From Streptomyces sp. NBC_00683 (GTDB lineage Bacteria; Actinomycetota; Actinomycetes; Streptomycetales; Streptomycetaceae), in assembly GCF_036226745.1 (NCBI RefSeq), contig NZ_CP109013.1, forward strand, positions 310,001-374,000: a stretch of DNA of 64,000 nt, written 5' to 3'. Of this stretch, positions 29,779 through 38,717 are shown piece after piece. The notes below the pieces were generated by a model that saw nothing but the letters and a program-made list of their open reading frames with translations, searched no databases and was not told the DNA's origin. The stretch's first letter is position 1; every line of letters starts with the position of its first letter. The translations under genes and the position numbers were made by a program.

Positions 29779-31160
29779 GCCAGGACCTCCTTGTGCACAG
29801 TCTTGGATACGGCGTTGTATGCGGCCTGCCCAGCACCCTGGGCCGCTCGGTCCGCGGCCCAGAACCGGCCGTCCGGGTAGCTGAACTCAGCGATCGAGGC
29901 GGCGTGCATCTCGGCCGAGAAGCCCGGGGCGTCGGGAGCCCGGTAGTGTCCCTCGCGTATCTGCACGGGGGCGAGGAAGTGCTCGTGCAGATGGTCGACG
30001 AACTCGATGACCCGGTTCTCGGTCGAGCCGGACAGGGCCACGTAGTCGAACATCGACAGGTGCTGGACGAGTTCGCACAGGCCCACGCCGCCCGCGTGCG
30101 GACAGACCGGCACGCCGAACTTCGCGGCGAGCAGCAGGATCGCAAGGTTCTCGTTGACACCGCCGACGCGTGCGGCGTCGATCTGCAGGACGTCGATGGC
30201 GTCGGCCTGGAGCAGCTGCTTGAAGATGATGCGGTTCTGGACGTGCTCGCCGGTGGCGACCTTGACGGGTGCCACGCCCTTGCGTACCGACGCATGGCCG
30301 AGCACGTCGTCGGGGCTGGTGGGTTCCTCGATCCAGTACGGGTCGAACTCGGTGAGCGCCCTGGTCCATTCGATCGCCTCGCCGACGTTCCAGCGCTGGT
30401 TGGCGTCGATGGCGATGCGGATGTCGGGGCCGACGGCGGCGCGGGCCGCACGGCAGCGGCGGACGTCGTCCGCCAGATCCGCGCCGACCTTCAGTTTGAT
30501 CTGGGTGAAGCCGTCGGCGACGGCCTGCTGCGCGAGCCGTGTGAGCTTCTCGTCGGAGTAGCCGAGCCAGCCGGGCGAGGTGGTGTAGCCGGGGTATCCG
30601 CGTTCGAGCAGATCGCTCTCGCGGCCGGCGGCTCCCTCGCGGCCCCGGCGCAGCAGCGTCAGCGCGTCCTCGGGGGTCAGCGCGTCGACGATGTAGCGGA
30701 AGTCGACCTGGGAGACGAGCCATTCGGGCTCGGCGTCCGCCAGGAACCTCCACAGCGGCTTGCTCGCGCGCTTGGCCGCCAGGTCCCACACCGCGTTGAC
30801 GACGGCGCCGATGGCCATGTGCATCACGCCCTTCTCGGGGCCGAGCCAGCGCAACTGACTGTCCCCGATCAGGTCGCGGTTCAGGGATCCCGGATCGGCG
30901 CACAGTGCGTCGGCCGACCGGCCGACGATGTGCGGGCGCAGCGCGTCGATCGCGGCGACCTGGACATCGTTGCCGCGCCCGATGGTGAAGCTGAAGCCGT
31001 GGCCCTCCTGGCCGTCGCCCGCATCGGTGCGGAGCACCACATAGGCGGCGGAGTAGTCGGGGTCCGGGTTCATGGCGTCCGAGCCGTCCAGTTCCCGGGA
31101 GGTGGGGAAGCGGATGTCGTACGTGTCGACTGCGATGATTCTCGGGGCAGTTGAGGTCAC
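29775..31160 (-). CDS. L-fuconate dehydratase (enolase superfamily)
   Basis: 461 residues. It removes water from L-fuconate to give 2-keto-3-deoxy-L-fuconate, using Mg2+. The catalytic set is visible: K222-L-K224, metal ligands D252 (with N254), E278 and E305, and H355 in CPHAGGVG. The long N-terminal capping domain with [20 protein letters not shown] is typical of FucD rather than mandelate racemase. GTG start with GAGAGG 7 bases upstream, 11 bases after the stop of the FAH-type gene. Confidence 0.92.
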   Translation of the reverse strand: MTSTAPRIIAVDTYDIRFPTSRELDGSDAMNPDPDYSAAYVVLRTDAGDGQEGHGFSFTIGRGNDVQVAAIDALRPHIVGRSADALCADPGSLNRDLIGDSQLRWLGPEKGVMHMAIGAVVNAVWDLAAKRASKPLWRFLADAEPEWLVSQVDFRYIVDALTPEDALTLLRRGREGAAGRESDLLERGYPGYTTSPGWLGYSDEKLTRLAQQAVADGFTQIKLKVGADLADDVRRCRAARAAVGPDIRIAIDANQRWNVGEAIEWTRALTEFDPYWIEEPTSPDDVLGHASVRKGVAPVKVATGEHVQNRIIFKQLLQADAIDVLQIDAARVGGVNENLAILLLAAKFGVPVCPHAGGVGLCELVQHLSMFDYVALSGSTENRVIEFVDHLHEHFLAPVQIREGHYRAPDAPGFSAEMHAASIAEFSYPDGRFWAADRAAQGAGQAAYNAVSKTVHKEVLA

Positions 31161-31171
31161 GTTCGGGCCTC

Positions 31172-32023
31172 TCAGGCTTGTGCGAAGGTCTGGCGCTGGC
31201 TGCCGAGGCCGTCGATGTCGAGCTCGACGGTGTCGCCGGGGCGCAGGTACGGGTTGCCGGGCAGGCCGAGGGCGACGCCCGCGGGGGTGCCGGTGTTGAT
31301 GACGTCGCCCGGCTCGAGCACCATGTAGTTGCTCAGGTACGCGACGAGGAAAGCGACCTGGAAGATCATGTCGCGGGTGCTGCCTCGCTGGCGCTTCACG
31401 CCGTTGACGGTCAGCCGCAGGGCGAGGTCCTGCGGGTCGTCGATCTCGTCGGCGGTGACGAGCCAGGGGCCGAGCGGGTTGAAGGTCTCGCAGGACTTCC
31501 CGAGGTCCCACTGCGGGGAGTAGTCGAGCTGGAACTCGCGCTCGGAGACGTCGTGACTGACGGCGTACCCGGCGATGTGACCGAGTGCCTGCTGCGGGCT
31601 CTCCAGGTAGCGGGCCCGCGTGCCGATGACGACGCCGAGCTCGACCTCCCAGTCGGTCCTCGACGAGCCGCGCGGTATGAGTACCTCGTCGTACGGGCCG
31701 ATGACGGTGCCGGGGTCCTTCATGAAGACGACGGGCCGTGCGGGAATCTGAGCGCCCGTCTCGGCCGCGTGGTCGCGGTAGTTGAGGCCGACGCAGACGA
31801 CCTTGCCCGGCCGGGCGACAGGGGCTCCGATGCGTACCCCCTCGGCGTCCAGTGCGGGCAGCTCGCCGGACGCGAGTGCCGCGCGGGCACGGTCGATTCC
31901 GTTCGAGGCAAAGAAGGCACCGTCGATGTCCGGGGTGACGGAGGACAGGTCGAGCACCCGACCGTCGCCGGTGCGGACGGCCGGGCGCTCTTCACCGGGA
32001 GCACCGAGACGCAGCAGTTTCAC
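31172..32023 (-). CDS. Fumarylacetoacetase-fold hydrolase, probable 2,4-diketo-3-deoxy-L-fuconate hydrolase
   Basis: 283 residues. [24 protein letters not shown] (metal ligands E126 and E128) and SHDVSER (D158) define the FAH C-terminal catalytic domain. In the oxidative L-fucose route this enzyme splits the diketo acid to pyruvate and L-lactate. GTG start with AAGGA 7 bases upstream; an in-frame upstream ATG would extend into the palindrome region. First gene of the five-gene operon, 47 bases from the perfect palindrome at 32071-32084. Confidence 0.87.
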   Translation of the reverse strand: MKLLRLGAPGEERPAVRTGDGRVLDLSSVTPDIDGAFFASNGIDRARAALASGELPALDAEGVRIGAPVARPGKVVCVGLNYRDHAAETGAQIPARPVVFMKDPGTVIGPYDEVLIPRGSSRTDWEVELGVVIGTRARYLESPQQALGHIAGYAVSHDVSEREFQLDYSPQWDLGKSCETFNPLGPWLVTADEIDDPQDLALRLTVNGVKRQRGSTRDMIFQVAFLVAYLSNYMVLEPGDVINTGTPAGVALGLPGNPYLRPGDTVELDIDGLGSQRQTFAQA

Positions 32024-32070
32024 GTGTTTGTCCTTGCGATCTAGGCAGGTTGCGGGGCCACAGCGAACGA

Positions 32071-32084
32071 GATGAATATTCATC
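32071..32084. promoter_or_regulatory. Perfect palindrome upstream of the fucose catabolic operon
   Basis: GATGAATATTCATC, fully symmetric over 14 bases, A/T-rich against a 70% GC background, 47 bases before the FAH-type start codon. A good candidate operator for the catabolic operon; which regulator binds is unknown. Confidence 0.55.
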
Positions 32085-32303
32085 GGATCTTTCTTCTCAG
32101 TCAAGCCCCAAAACGGGCCAGGTGACCGCCAGGATCCCGGGAATGACCCGATCACAGCTCCAGGTCCGCACCGCAGGGCCTCACCAACCCACTTACTCCG
32201 CTCGCCGGTTGAGCGGAAGCGCCAGTGCTCGACAGCCATCGGACGTCTCCCTGCCTCCCCCACGGCCACTGCCGGGATATCAGACCTCGTAGGGTGAAAA
32301 CCG

Positions 32304-32315
32304 ACCACCAGTGGT
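32304..32315. promoter_or_regulatory. Small palindrome upstream of the first fucosidase
   Basis: ACCAC-CA-GTGGT lies 47 bases before the fucosidase ATG. Part of it (ACCAGTG) recurs just upstream of the AraC gene near 34448-34454. It could be a site for that AraC regulator; evidence is thin. Confidence 0.35.
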
Positions 32316-32362
32316 GACTACGCCCCACGCGCGGAAGCCGGCTCCCTGCCTAGCGTGAGCAC

Positions 32363-33634
32363 ATGCCGATGCAGCCCTGGTTCTCCGATGCCAAGTTGGG
32401 CATCTTCATCCACTACGGGATCTACGCCGTCGACGGCGTTCCCGAGTCCTGGTCCTTCTACTCGGGCAAGGTCCCCCACGAGCAGTACATGAAGCAGCTC
32501 GACGGCTTCACCGCCTCGAACTACGACCCGAAGGCGTGGGCCGAGGTGTTCGCGAAGGCCGGCGCGAAGTACGCGGTGCTCACCGCCCGGCACCATGACG
32601 GGGTGGCTCTGTGGGACACCGGGCAGGGTGATCTGAACGTCGTGAAGCACACCCCGGCCGCCCGTGACCTGATCGCCGGTTACGCCGAGGCACTGCGGGA
32701 GCAGGGCCTCAAGGTGGGCCTGTACTACTCCCACTCGGACTGGAACCACCCCGACTACGCGAGCGTGGTGCACCCCGACCCGCCGAACGACGACGTGGGC
32801 ACCAACCGCTATGTGACGCCGAAGGACGGTGTCGAGGACCCCGAGGCCTGGGCGCGCTTCCTCTCGTACCGCAACGCCCAGGTCGGCGAGCTCGTCTCGC
32901 GCTACCGCCCCGACCTGCTGTGGTTCGACGGCGAGTGGGAGCGCAGCGAGGACCAGTGGAAGATGCGGGAGCTCTCCGAGGAGATCCTCGCGGGCAACCC
33001 CGACACCGTCCTCAACGCGCGCATGCTGAGCTACGGCGACTACGCCACACCCGAGCAGGGTGTTCCGCTGCGGGCCCCCGACGGGCCGTGGGAGCTGTGC
33101 CTGACGGTCAACGACTCCTGGGGCTACCAGCACCAGGACGACAACCAGAAGTCGGTCGGCAAGCTGGTGCGCTACTTCGCGGAGACCATCGGCATGGGCG
33201 GCAATCTGCTGCTCGACGTGGGCCCGCAGGAGGACGGCACCATCCCTGCCGCCCAGGTCGAGCGCCTCGAGGGCCTCGGTGGCTGGATCGACAAGCACCG
33301 CGGTGCCGTGTACGGAACCGTGGCCGGCCTGCCCGCCGGTCACCACTACGGTCCGAGCACACTGTCCGCCGACCGCCGCACCCTGTATCTGGTCTGCTTC
33401 GACACCCCGCGCGAAACCATCGGGCTGCGCGGCCTGCGGACGCCGGTCAAGCGCGTGAGCGTGGTCGGCACGGGCACCGAGCTGCCCCACCAGGTCATCG
33501 GCGGTCTCGGCGAAGTGCCCGGCGTCACCTGGATCGACGCCCCGGTGAGCGCCGATGTCGACGCGTACGCGACCGTTCTGGCCGTGGAACTCGACGGTGA
33601 ACTGGACCTCTACCGGGGCGCGGGCCGCGACTGA
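32363..33634 (+). CDS. GH29 alpha-L-fucosidase (first copy)
   Basis: 423 residues, no signal peptide, so it should act in the cytoplasm on imported fucosylated oligosaccharides. GH29 hallmarks: N-terminal WFSDAKLGIFIHYGIYAVDGV, TARHHDG (75-80) and LLWFDG with nucleophile D189. The ribosome site is weak. It is divergent from the fucose catabolic operon that would consume the released L-fucose and ends 2 bases before the convergent AraC gene. A same-length paralogue is at 43173. Confidence 0.92.
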   Translation: MPMQPWFSDAKLGIFIHYGIYAVDGVPESWSFYSGKVPHEQYMKQLDGFTASNYDPKAWAEVFAKAGAKYAVLTARHHDGVALWDTGQGDLNVVKHTPAARDLIAGYAEALREQGLKVGLYYSHSDWNHPDYASVVHPDPPNDDVGTNRYVTPKDGVEDPEAWARFLSYRNAQVGELVSRYRPDLLWFDGEWERSEDQWKMRELSEEILAGNPDTVLNARMLSYGDYATPEQGVPLRAPDGPWELCLTVNDSWGYQHQDDNQKSVGKLVRYFAETIGMGGNLLLDVGPQEDGTIPAAQVERLEGLGGWIDKHRGAVYGTVAGLPAGHHYGPSTLSADRRTLYLVCFDTPRETIGLRGLRTPVKRVSVVGTGTELPHQVIGGLGEVPGVTWIDAPVSADVDAYATVLAVELDGELDLYRGAGRD

Positions 33635-33636
33635 GG

Positions 33637-34437
33637 TCAGCCGCTGGCGGCGCGGATCGCGCGCGGGGACGCGCCCAGTTCGCGCCGGCATGCCTTGTTG
33701 AAGGCCTGCAGATCGCCGATACCGACCAGGGCCGCCACGGCGGGGATCGACAGCGTCGACTCCCGGAGCAGGTGCCTGGCCCGCTCCATCCTGCGCCGGC
33801 GGATGTACGCCACCACCGTGCCGCCGGTCTCGGCCCGGAACAGCCGGATGAGGTGGTTGTGCGAGATCCCGGCGGCCGCGGCCACCTCGGGCACGGTCAG
33901 CGGTCCCGCCAGGTGGGACTCGATGTGCGCCACGGCCGCGGCTGCCGCGGCGTGCCCCCGCTCCTCCACCCCGCCCGCCGGCGCCGCAAGGCCGGCGACC
34001 CGCCACAGCGCGGCCCACACCTCGGCCGCGGCCCGGGCGGGGTTGCGCGGGGCCGCCGCGACGGCCTGTTGCAGCAGGTCGGTGAGGATCGGCGTCTCGG
34101 CGCCGGCGTCCTGCATGACCGGAACGGTCAACGGATTGCCGGAATGCGGGAGTTCGAAGTGCACGTAGAGGTGCTCCGACCGCCCGCCGTAACGGAACTC
34201 CACGACCGCCCCGGGCGGCACGAGGCTCACCCGGCCGGGCCGGATGGCATGAACCACACCGTCGACGGTCAGTTCGGCGGCGTACCGGTACAGGTGCAGC
34301 TGCCAGAGGTCCGGAAGCCGGAAGACGTCCCGCAGGCCGGTGGTCCCGTGCACTCCGACGCCAAGGTTCGCCACCCGGGGCGGCAGGTCCAGGCAGAACT
34401 GGACGTGGGAGGCGTTCGGCTCGGTCGTACTCACCAT
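33637..34437 (-). CDS. AraC-family regulator
   Basis: 266 residues: an N-terminal cupin-like sugar-sensing region (about 1-110, with IRPGRVSLVPPGAVVEF) and a C-terminal double HTH (about 165-262, ISHNHLIRLFRAETGGT and IGDLQAFNKACRRELGASPRAIR). Such proteins usually activate sugar genes. Located between the fucosidase and the secreted-enzyme genes, it probably senses fucose or a fucoside. The start codon context (ATGGTG) has no good Shine-Dalgarno sequence, so either ATG or the following GTG may be used. Confidence 0.85.
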   Translation of the reverse strand: MVSTTEPNASHVQFCLDLPPRVANLGVGVHGTTGLRDVFRLPDLWQLHLYRYAAELTVDGVVHAIRPGRVSLVPPGAVVEFRYGGRSEHLYVHFELPHSGNPLTVPVMQDAGAETPILTDLLQQAVAAAPRNPARAAAEVWAALWRVAGLAAPAGGVEERGHAAAAAAVAHIESHLAGPLTVPEVAAAAGISHNHLIRLFRAETGGTVVAYIRRRRMERARHLLRESTLSIPAVAALVGIGDLQAFNKACRRELGASPRAIRAASG

Positions 34438-34531
34438 GAAAATCTACCAGTGACGGAGACACGGTGAGCGCCGACGACTCGCCGGCATCGGTCCGTCCCG
34501 TCGTCGCCCGGCCGTCCCGGGCCCGAGCGAC

Positions 34532-34574
34532 GATCCACGGGCTCCGCCCTCGCAAGGGGCGGAGCCCGTGGATC
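34532..34574. terminator. Long hairpin terminator
   Basis: Arm GATCCACGGGCTCCGCCC (34532-34549) pairs perfectly over 18 bases with 34557-34574. It lies 22 bases past the stop of the secreted protein gene at 34597, so it ends that transcript. Confidence 0.75.
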
Positions 34575-34596
34575 CATGTGCGGGTCATGCCTCACT

Positions 34597-35778
34597 TCAC
34601 TTGACGATCACCGCCCAGCGGGTGTCGCTGAGGCCCGTGCGGATGTGGAGCAGTGCGGTGCCTGCCGTCTGCGTCGCGGCGATCGTCATCGGGAGGGTGG
34701 TGTTCCAGGTGGCGCCCGGGGCCAGGGACGGCACGTTCCAGTACTGCCAGCTGCCGGAGAAGCCCGTGGTCCCGGTGAAGCTCTGCATCTGCGTGGCGGC
34801 CGTGGTCGTGGTCGAGGTGTTGGTGATCGTGACCGGGATGCTGGTCGTGGTGCCGCGGTTCACGATGCAGCTGCCGCTCGGCATCGTCGCCGAGGCCCTC
34901 AACGGGCCGGTGCTGCCGGTCCCGGTGATGACACCCATCTCGTACGAGTGCTGCGATATCCAGGCGCAGGCGTTGGCGTCCCGGATGCTCGGCTCCCAGA
35001 CGACGACGCCGTCCGTCTTGGCCTTCACCGCGGCGAACATGTGCGCCCAGGTGTTGCCCGGCACGAAGGTCTCGGAGGGGAAGGCGGTCGGGCTGACGTA
35101 CGGGTAGATGGGGTGGCTCGGAGCCATCGCGCGGTCACGGGCGACGGAGGCGTCGAGGTTGCTGTCCCAACTGGCGAGTGACTGACCGTCGTTGAAGTAG
35201 GCGCGTGGTGCGAAGCAGTTGAGCAGGTTGTCCGTGTGCAGTTGCTTGATCAGGGCCTGGTTCTGGGTCAGCCAGTCGTAGCCGTAGTGGCAGATGGGGG
35301 CCTGAGGTGCGGCGTTGCGGGTCCAGGTGAGGAGCTGTCGCCACAGGTTGTAGGCGTTGGTGGCCGTCTGACCTGTCGCCACCTGGGTGAGTTCGATCGC
35401 CTCGAAGTCGAGTACGACGGGCGCCGTCGCCACCCCGCCGAACTGGTTGGCGCCCATGTACTCCTTGACCTTGGCCTCGTACGTGGCCTGGCTCGGCAGC
35501 GCACCGCCGTTGGAGTAGCACCCGCCGGTGTCGCAGGTGTAGGCGAACACGTCGTACACGACGGTGGAGCGGGTGGAACCGTACTGCACCAGGTCGGGCC
35601 GGTTGGCGCCGCGCTCGTTGACGTAGACCGGGTAACTCGCGGCGTCGGCCGCCGGTTCGTCGGCCGCGGCGGGGCTGCTGACGACCGGCACAGCGGCCAT
35701 CAGTGCCGCCGCGAGGACCGCCAGTCTGCGCAGCAGTCCTCGCGGGCGGGGGGAAAGGGAGAGTGTGCGGCTCTGCAT
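34597..35778 (-). CDS. Secreted protein, possible glycoside hydrolase barrel with C-terminal Ig-like domain
   Basis: 393 residues with signal peptide (about 1-39). The region about 48-290 reads as an alpha/beta barrel: PVYVNERG, TVVYDVFAY, APVVLDFEAIE (D124, E126, E129 in a D-x-E arrangement like that of hyaluronidase-type barrels), ICHYGYDW, YPYVSPTAF and GVVVWEPS. Residues about 300-393 form an Ig-like sandwich. I do not recognise the family. ATG with AGGAG 5 bases upstream; terminator hairpins bracket the gene. Neighbours suggest action on a fucosylated polysaccharide outside the cell, but this is inference. Confidence 0.6.
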   Translation of the reverse strand: MQSRTLSLSPRPRGLLRRLAVLAAALMAAVPVVSSPAAADEPAADAASYPVYVNERGANRPDLVQYGSTRSTVVYDVFAYTCDTGGCYSNGGALPSQATYEAKVKEYMGANQFGGVATAPVVLDFEAIELTQVATGQTATNAYNLWRQLLTWTRNAAPQAPICHYGYDWLTQNQALIKQLHTDNLLNCFAPRAYFNDGQSLASWDSNLDASVARDRAMAPSHPIYPYVSPTAFPSETFVPGNTWAHMFAAVKAKTDGVVVWEPSIRDANACAWISQHSYEMGVITGTGSTGPLRASATMPSGSCIVNRGTTTSIPVTITNTSTTTTAATQMQSFTGTTGFSGSWQYWNVPSLAPGATWNTTLPMTIAATQTAGTALLHIRTGLSDTRWAVIVK

Positions 35779-35802
35779 CGTGTCTCCTGGGGTCGGAAAG
35801 GG

Positions 35803-35833
35803 CACCGGCCCGCCGCCGTCCGGCGGGCCGGTG
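35803..35833. terminator. Hairpin terminator after the GH16 gene
   Basis: CACCGGCCCGCC (35803-35814) and its exact complement (35822-35833) flank a 7-base loop, 43 bases downstream of the GH16 stop and just before the next gene's ribosome site. Confidence 0.65.
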
Positions 35834-35875
35834 GGTTCATGTGTGGGCCCGGGGCCCGGGCCTGTGCGACAGGGG

Positions 35876-36754
35876 CTACTGCCAGACGCGGATGTAGTCG
35901 ACGTACATGTTCGAGCGGTGGTCGAGGGGGGCGTCGTAGATCGAGCCGGCGGCCCATTCGGCGGACTCGCTGGAGATCACCGGGAACATCGGGACCTGGC
36001 TGATCAGCTTCGGATCGGTGATGTCCCGTACGACCACGCCGTCGTACCGGTAGATGATCCGGTCCGGCCGCCATTCGACCGCGTACGTGTGGTAGCCGCT
36101 GTGCAGGCCGGGGGCGTTCGCCGTCACTCCGGAGGACTTGTGGTCGGCGCCGTAGCCGTCGTAGTGGATCGTGTTGCCGTAGGTGTCGTCGGCGTGGAAG
36201 CTCTCGACCACGTCGTACTCGCCGCCGTCGCGGGCGGTGCCGTCCACCCCGCTGATGCCGCCGGGCGGCATCAGCCACAGGGCACCGAAGAGGTCGTTGT
36301 TGGGCGGCAGTTGGGCGCGCCATTCGACGGTGCCGTAGGTGAACTCGAACTTCCCCCGGCCCTCGATCTGGCCCGTGGCGTACTCGGTGGAGCTCAGCTT
36401 CGACAGTGAGATCCACAGGTTGCCGCCGTTGACGGAGCCGGGGTTGGGGTTGACCTTGACGTTCGACGGCTTCCACCAGCTGTCGAAGTACTGTCCGTCG
36501 CGGCGCATCGAGTCGACGGCGGACCACTTGGACGTGTCGAGCGAGGTGCCCAGGAACTCGTCGCTGAACACGAGCGTGCCGTGAGAGCTCCCGCCGTTGG
36601 GGCGGACGCCGGCAGGGGTGTGGGGGTCGACCACAGCTGCCGCGGCGGCCTGGGCCGGTCCGGGGGCCAGGGTCGCGGCGCAGAGCAGTGCGGCGACTGC
36701 GGCAGTGAGGCGTGCGCGGCGGGCATGGGGGGTGTGCTGCTGGCGCTTGGCCAT
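35876..36754 (-). CDS. Secreted GH16 endo-glycosidase
   Basis: 292 residues: signal peptide (about 1-36) and a single GH16 jelly-roll domain. The catalytic E-x-D-x-x-E signature is GGEYDVVESF, with E179 as nucleophile, D181, and E184 as acid/base. GH16 members cut internal beta-1,3 or beta-1,4 links in laminarin, agar, carrageenan, xyloglucan and others; this sequence does not show which. ATG with AAGGAG 8 bases upstream. It follows the transporter operon, separated by a terminator-like hairpin, and probably generates oligosaccharides for that importer. Confidence 0.85.
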   Translation of the reverse strand: MAKRQQHTPHARRARLTAAVAALLCAATLAPGPAQAAAAAVVDPHTPAGVRPNGGSSHGTLVFSDEFLGTSLDTSKWSAVDSMRRDGQYFDSWWKPSNVKVNPNPGSVNGGNLWISLSKLSSTEYATGQIEGRGKFEFTYGTVEWRAQLPPNNDLFGALWLMPPGGISGVDGTARDGGEYDVVESFHADDTYGNTIHYDGYGADHKSSGVTANAPGLHSGYHTYAVEWRPDRIIYRYDGVVVRDITDPKLISQVPMFPVISSESAEWAAGSIYDAPLDHRSNMYVDYIRVWQ

Positions 36755-36921
36755 TCTTCCGACTCCTTTGTCGTGGAATGCCTGCGTCGTCGTTGTCGGG
36801 GTTGTCGGCAACGAGTGGCGGCTCGTGCACGTGCCTTGACGTGGGGATCATGGCGAGTGCATGTCACATCTGGCGGCGTCCCGCCGCCCAGACATGCTGG
36901 GGTCCGTGGTGCGTGTCGGCC

Positions 36922-36956
36922 GGGCCCTCCCCCATGGAAGCCCGGGGGGAGGGCCC
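36922..36956. terminator. Hairpin between binding protein and GH16 genes
   Basis: GGGCCCTCCCCC (36922-36933) and its complement (36945-36956) with an 11-base loop, 16 bases beyond the binding-protein stop. It either ends the transporter transcript or reduces read-through into GH16. Confidence 0.65.
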
Positions 36957-36971
36957 TGCCGGAGGTGCGGG

Positions 36972-38660
36972 TCAGGCCTGGGCTGCTGCGTGCGCCTTGG
37001 CGTACTCGTCGGCGGCCTGGTCGCCGCCCTTGGCCTTCCAGTCCTTGATCGTCGTGTCCCAGCTGGAGAGGGGTCTGCGGCCCATGATGATCGCCTTCAT
37101 GGCGTCCTCCCTGAGCAGCTGCAATTCGTTCAGCTTGGCGTTCATGGTCTTGGAGAGCAGACCCACCGACGGGTCCGCGATGCCGACCTCGGCGATCTCG
37201 GTCTGGAAGGCGTGACGGCGCTCGACGAGGTCGGCCGCGGCCGGGACGGAGGCCGGCAGGAAGAGCACCTGCTGCGAGCAGGCCATGAAGGCGATGCCGA
37301 GGGTGTCCTTGTTGTCGCCGTTGAGCGCCGTCTCGTTCAGCGCCGGGCTGCCGTCGGCGGAACGCTCGAAGTGGGTGCCCTCGACGCCGTAGGTGATGAG
37401 CTCGTACTCCTTGGTGCCGAACGGGGCGGCCATGTAGTCGAGCACCCGCAGGAGGAGCTTGATGCGGTCCTTGGAGGCCTTCTTCAGGACGGTGGTGTAG
37501 TCGGCGCCCGGGGAGAACCAGTGTCCTGGCCGGGCTCCGTTGGAGGGCTTGAACGGACGGACGGTCTCGAGCGTGAAACCATCCTTGATGGCGACGGCGT
37601 TGCCGGTGAAGTCGACGTTGGCCCTGGATACGGTGGCCGTGATGCCGGTCTGGAAGTCGATGCCGAGCGAGGCGTCGTGCGACAGCGGGTCCGCGCGGTA
37701 GACGCCGGCCTGCTTCCACTTCGCGAGCTGCTCGAGACCGGCCCTGAACTCATCGGTTTCGATGTAGGAGTTGAACTGTCCGTCCTTCACCGACCACGCG
37801 TTGGGCGAACCGAAGGCGGGCATGATCGAGTTGAAGCCGAACGCACCGAGACCGGCCACACCCATGCCCCACTGCTTGCGGCCGGAGAGCTGCTGGAGGC
37901 CCTTGGTGAAGTCGTCGACCGCGATCCCGCCGATCTCCGGCACCCAGATTCCGGCCTGCTTCAATCGCTCCAGGTTCGCGGAGAGCGAGTGGCCGATACG
38001 TGCCCGCTCGACCGGTATCCGGTAGATCCTGCCGCCGATGCGACCGGCGGCCTTCCAGGCGTACGTGGGGACGGCGGCGAGGTTGGGGTACGTCTTCACG
38101 GCGTCGCCCGAGAGGAACTCGGTGAGGTCCTGGCACTTTGCGGCGATCAGCTCGGTCGGGTTGGGCAGGTTGGCCGACACGCACATGATGTCCGGCAGTT
38201 CCCCGCCGGCGACCAGCGTCGCGAACTTCTGCTGGCTCTCCATCGCGGGGATCACGACCAGGTCCAGGTCGACGCCGAGCTCCTTGTTCAGCGCCTGCCA
38301 GAGCTTGTGCTTCGCCTTCGCGGTGGGCGGCGCACCCCAGGTGATCGTCCACACCTTCACCTTGGAGCCGTCGCCGGGCTTCTCGGCGACCGACTGCTTC
38401 AGCTCCTTCGGGTACGAGAAGAAGGCCGGCTGCACACCCTTGTCACTCGGGGCGAGGTCGGGCTTCGGGGCGTCCGGCTGGGGTATGTACGTCGGCCACG
38501 GCGCGAGCTTCTTGCCGTCGTTGGTGAGGGCGTTGCCGCCGTCGGACGTGGAGCAGGCGGAGAGCGGGAAGCCCGTGGCGGCCAGCGCGGTGCCGATGCC
38601 GATCGTGCGCAGGACGGATCTGCGGGAGATGCCGGAGGACATGGGGAACCGATCCTTCAT
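36972..38660 (-). CDS. Oligosaccharide ABC transporter binding lipoprotein (LplA/LipO type)
   Basis: 562 residues. SRRSVLRTIGIGTALAATG is a twin-arginine signal followed by lipobox LSAC, so the protein may be exported folded and lipid-anchored. The large size and sequence pattern (VKVWTITWG, ELPDIMCVSANLPNPTELIA, IYRIPVERAR) fit the family of binding proteins for complex oligosaccharides that pair with LplB/YtcP permeases. An ATG six codons downstream (38642) has a comparable ribosome site. Third gene of the operon after the two permeases. The ligand is probably a fucosylated oligosaccharide, by context. Confidence 0.87.
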   Translation of the reverse strand: MKDRFPMSSGISRRSVLRTIGIGTALAATGFPLSACSTSDGGNALTNDGKKLAPWPTYIPQPDAPKPDLAPSDKGVQPAFFSYPKELKQSVAEKPGDGSKVKVWTITWGAPPTAKAKHKLWQALNKELGVDLDLVVIPAMESQQKFATLVAGGELPDIMCVSANLPNPTELIAAKCQDLTEFLSGDAVKTYPNLAAVPTYAWKAAGRIGGRIYRIPVERARIGHSLSANLERLKQAGIWVPEIGGIAVDDFTKGLQQLSGRKQWGMGVAGLGAFGFNSIMPAFGSPNAWSVKDGQFNSYIETDEFRAGLEQLAKWKQAGVYRADPLSHDASLGIDFQTGITATVSRANVDFTGNAVAIKDGFTLETVRPFKPSNGARPGHWFSPGADYTTVLKKASKDRIKLLLRVLDYMAAPFGTKEYELITYGVEGTHFERSADGSPALNETALNGDNKDTLGIAFMACSQQVLFLPASVPAAADLVERRHAFQTEIAEVGIADPSVGLLSKTMNAKLNELQLLREDAMKAIIMGRRPLSSWDTTIKDWKAKGGDQAADEYAKAHAAAQA

Positions 38661-38717
38661 GAGGGGTCCCTGAACAGGGACGGGTGAATCAGTGCGGAGG
38701 TGGTGCGGAGGTCGCGC

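Larger units (their letters stand above)
32024..32362. other. Divergent control region between fucose catabolic operon and fucosidase
   Basis: No gene is supported in these 339 bases. It should hold promoters for both directions. Two palindromes stand out and are listed separately (32071-32084 and 32304-32315). Confidence 0.5.
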
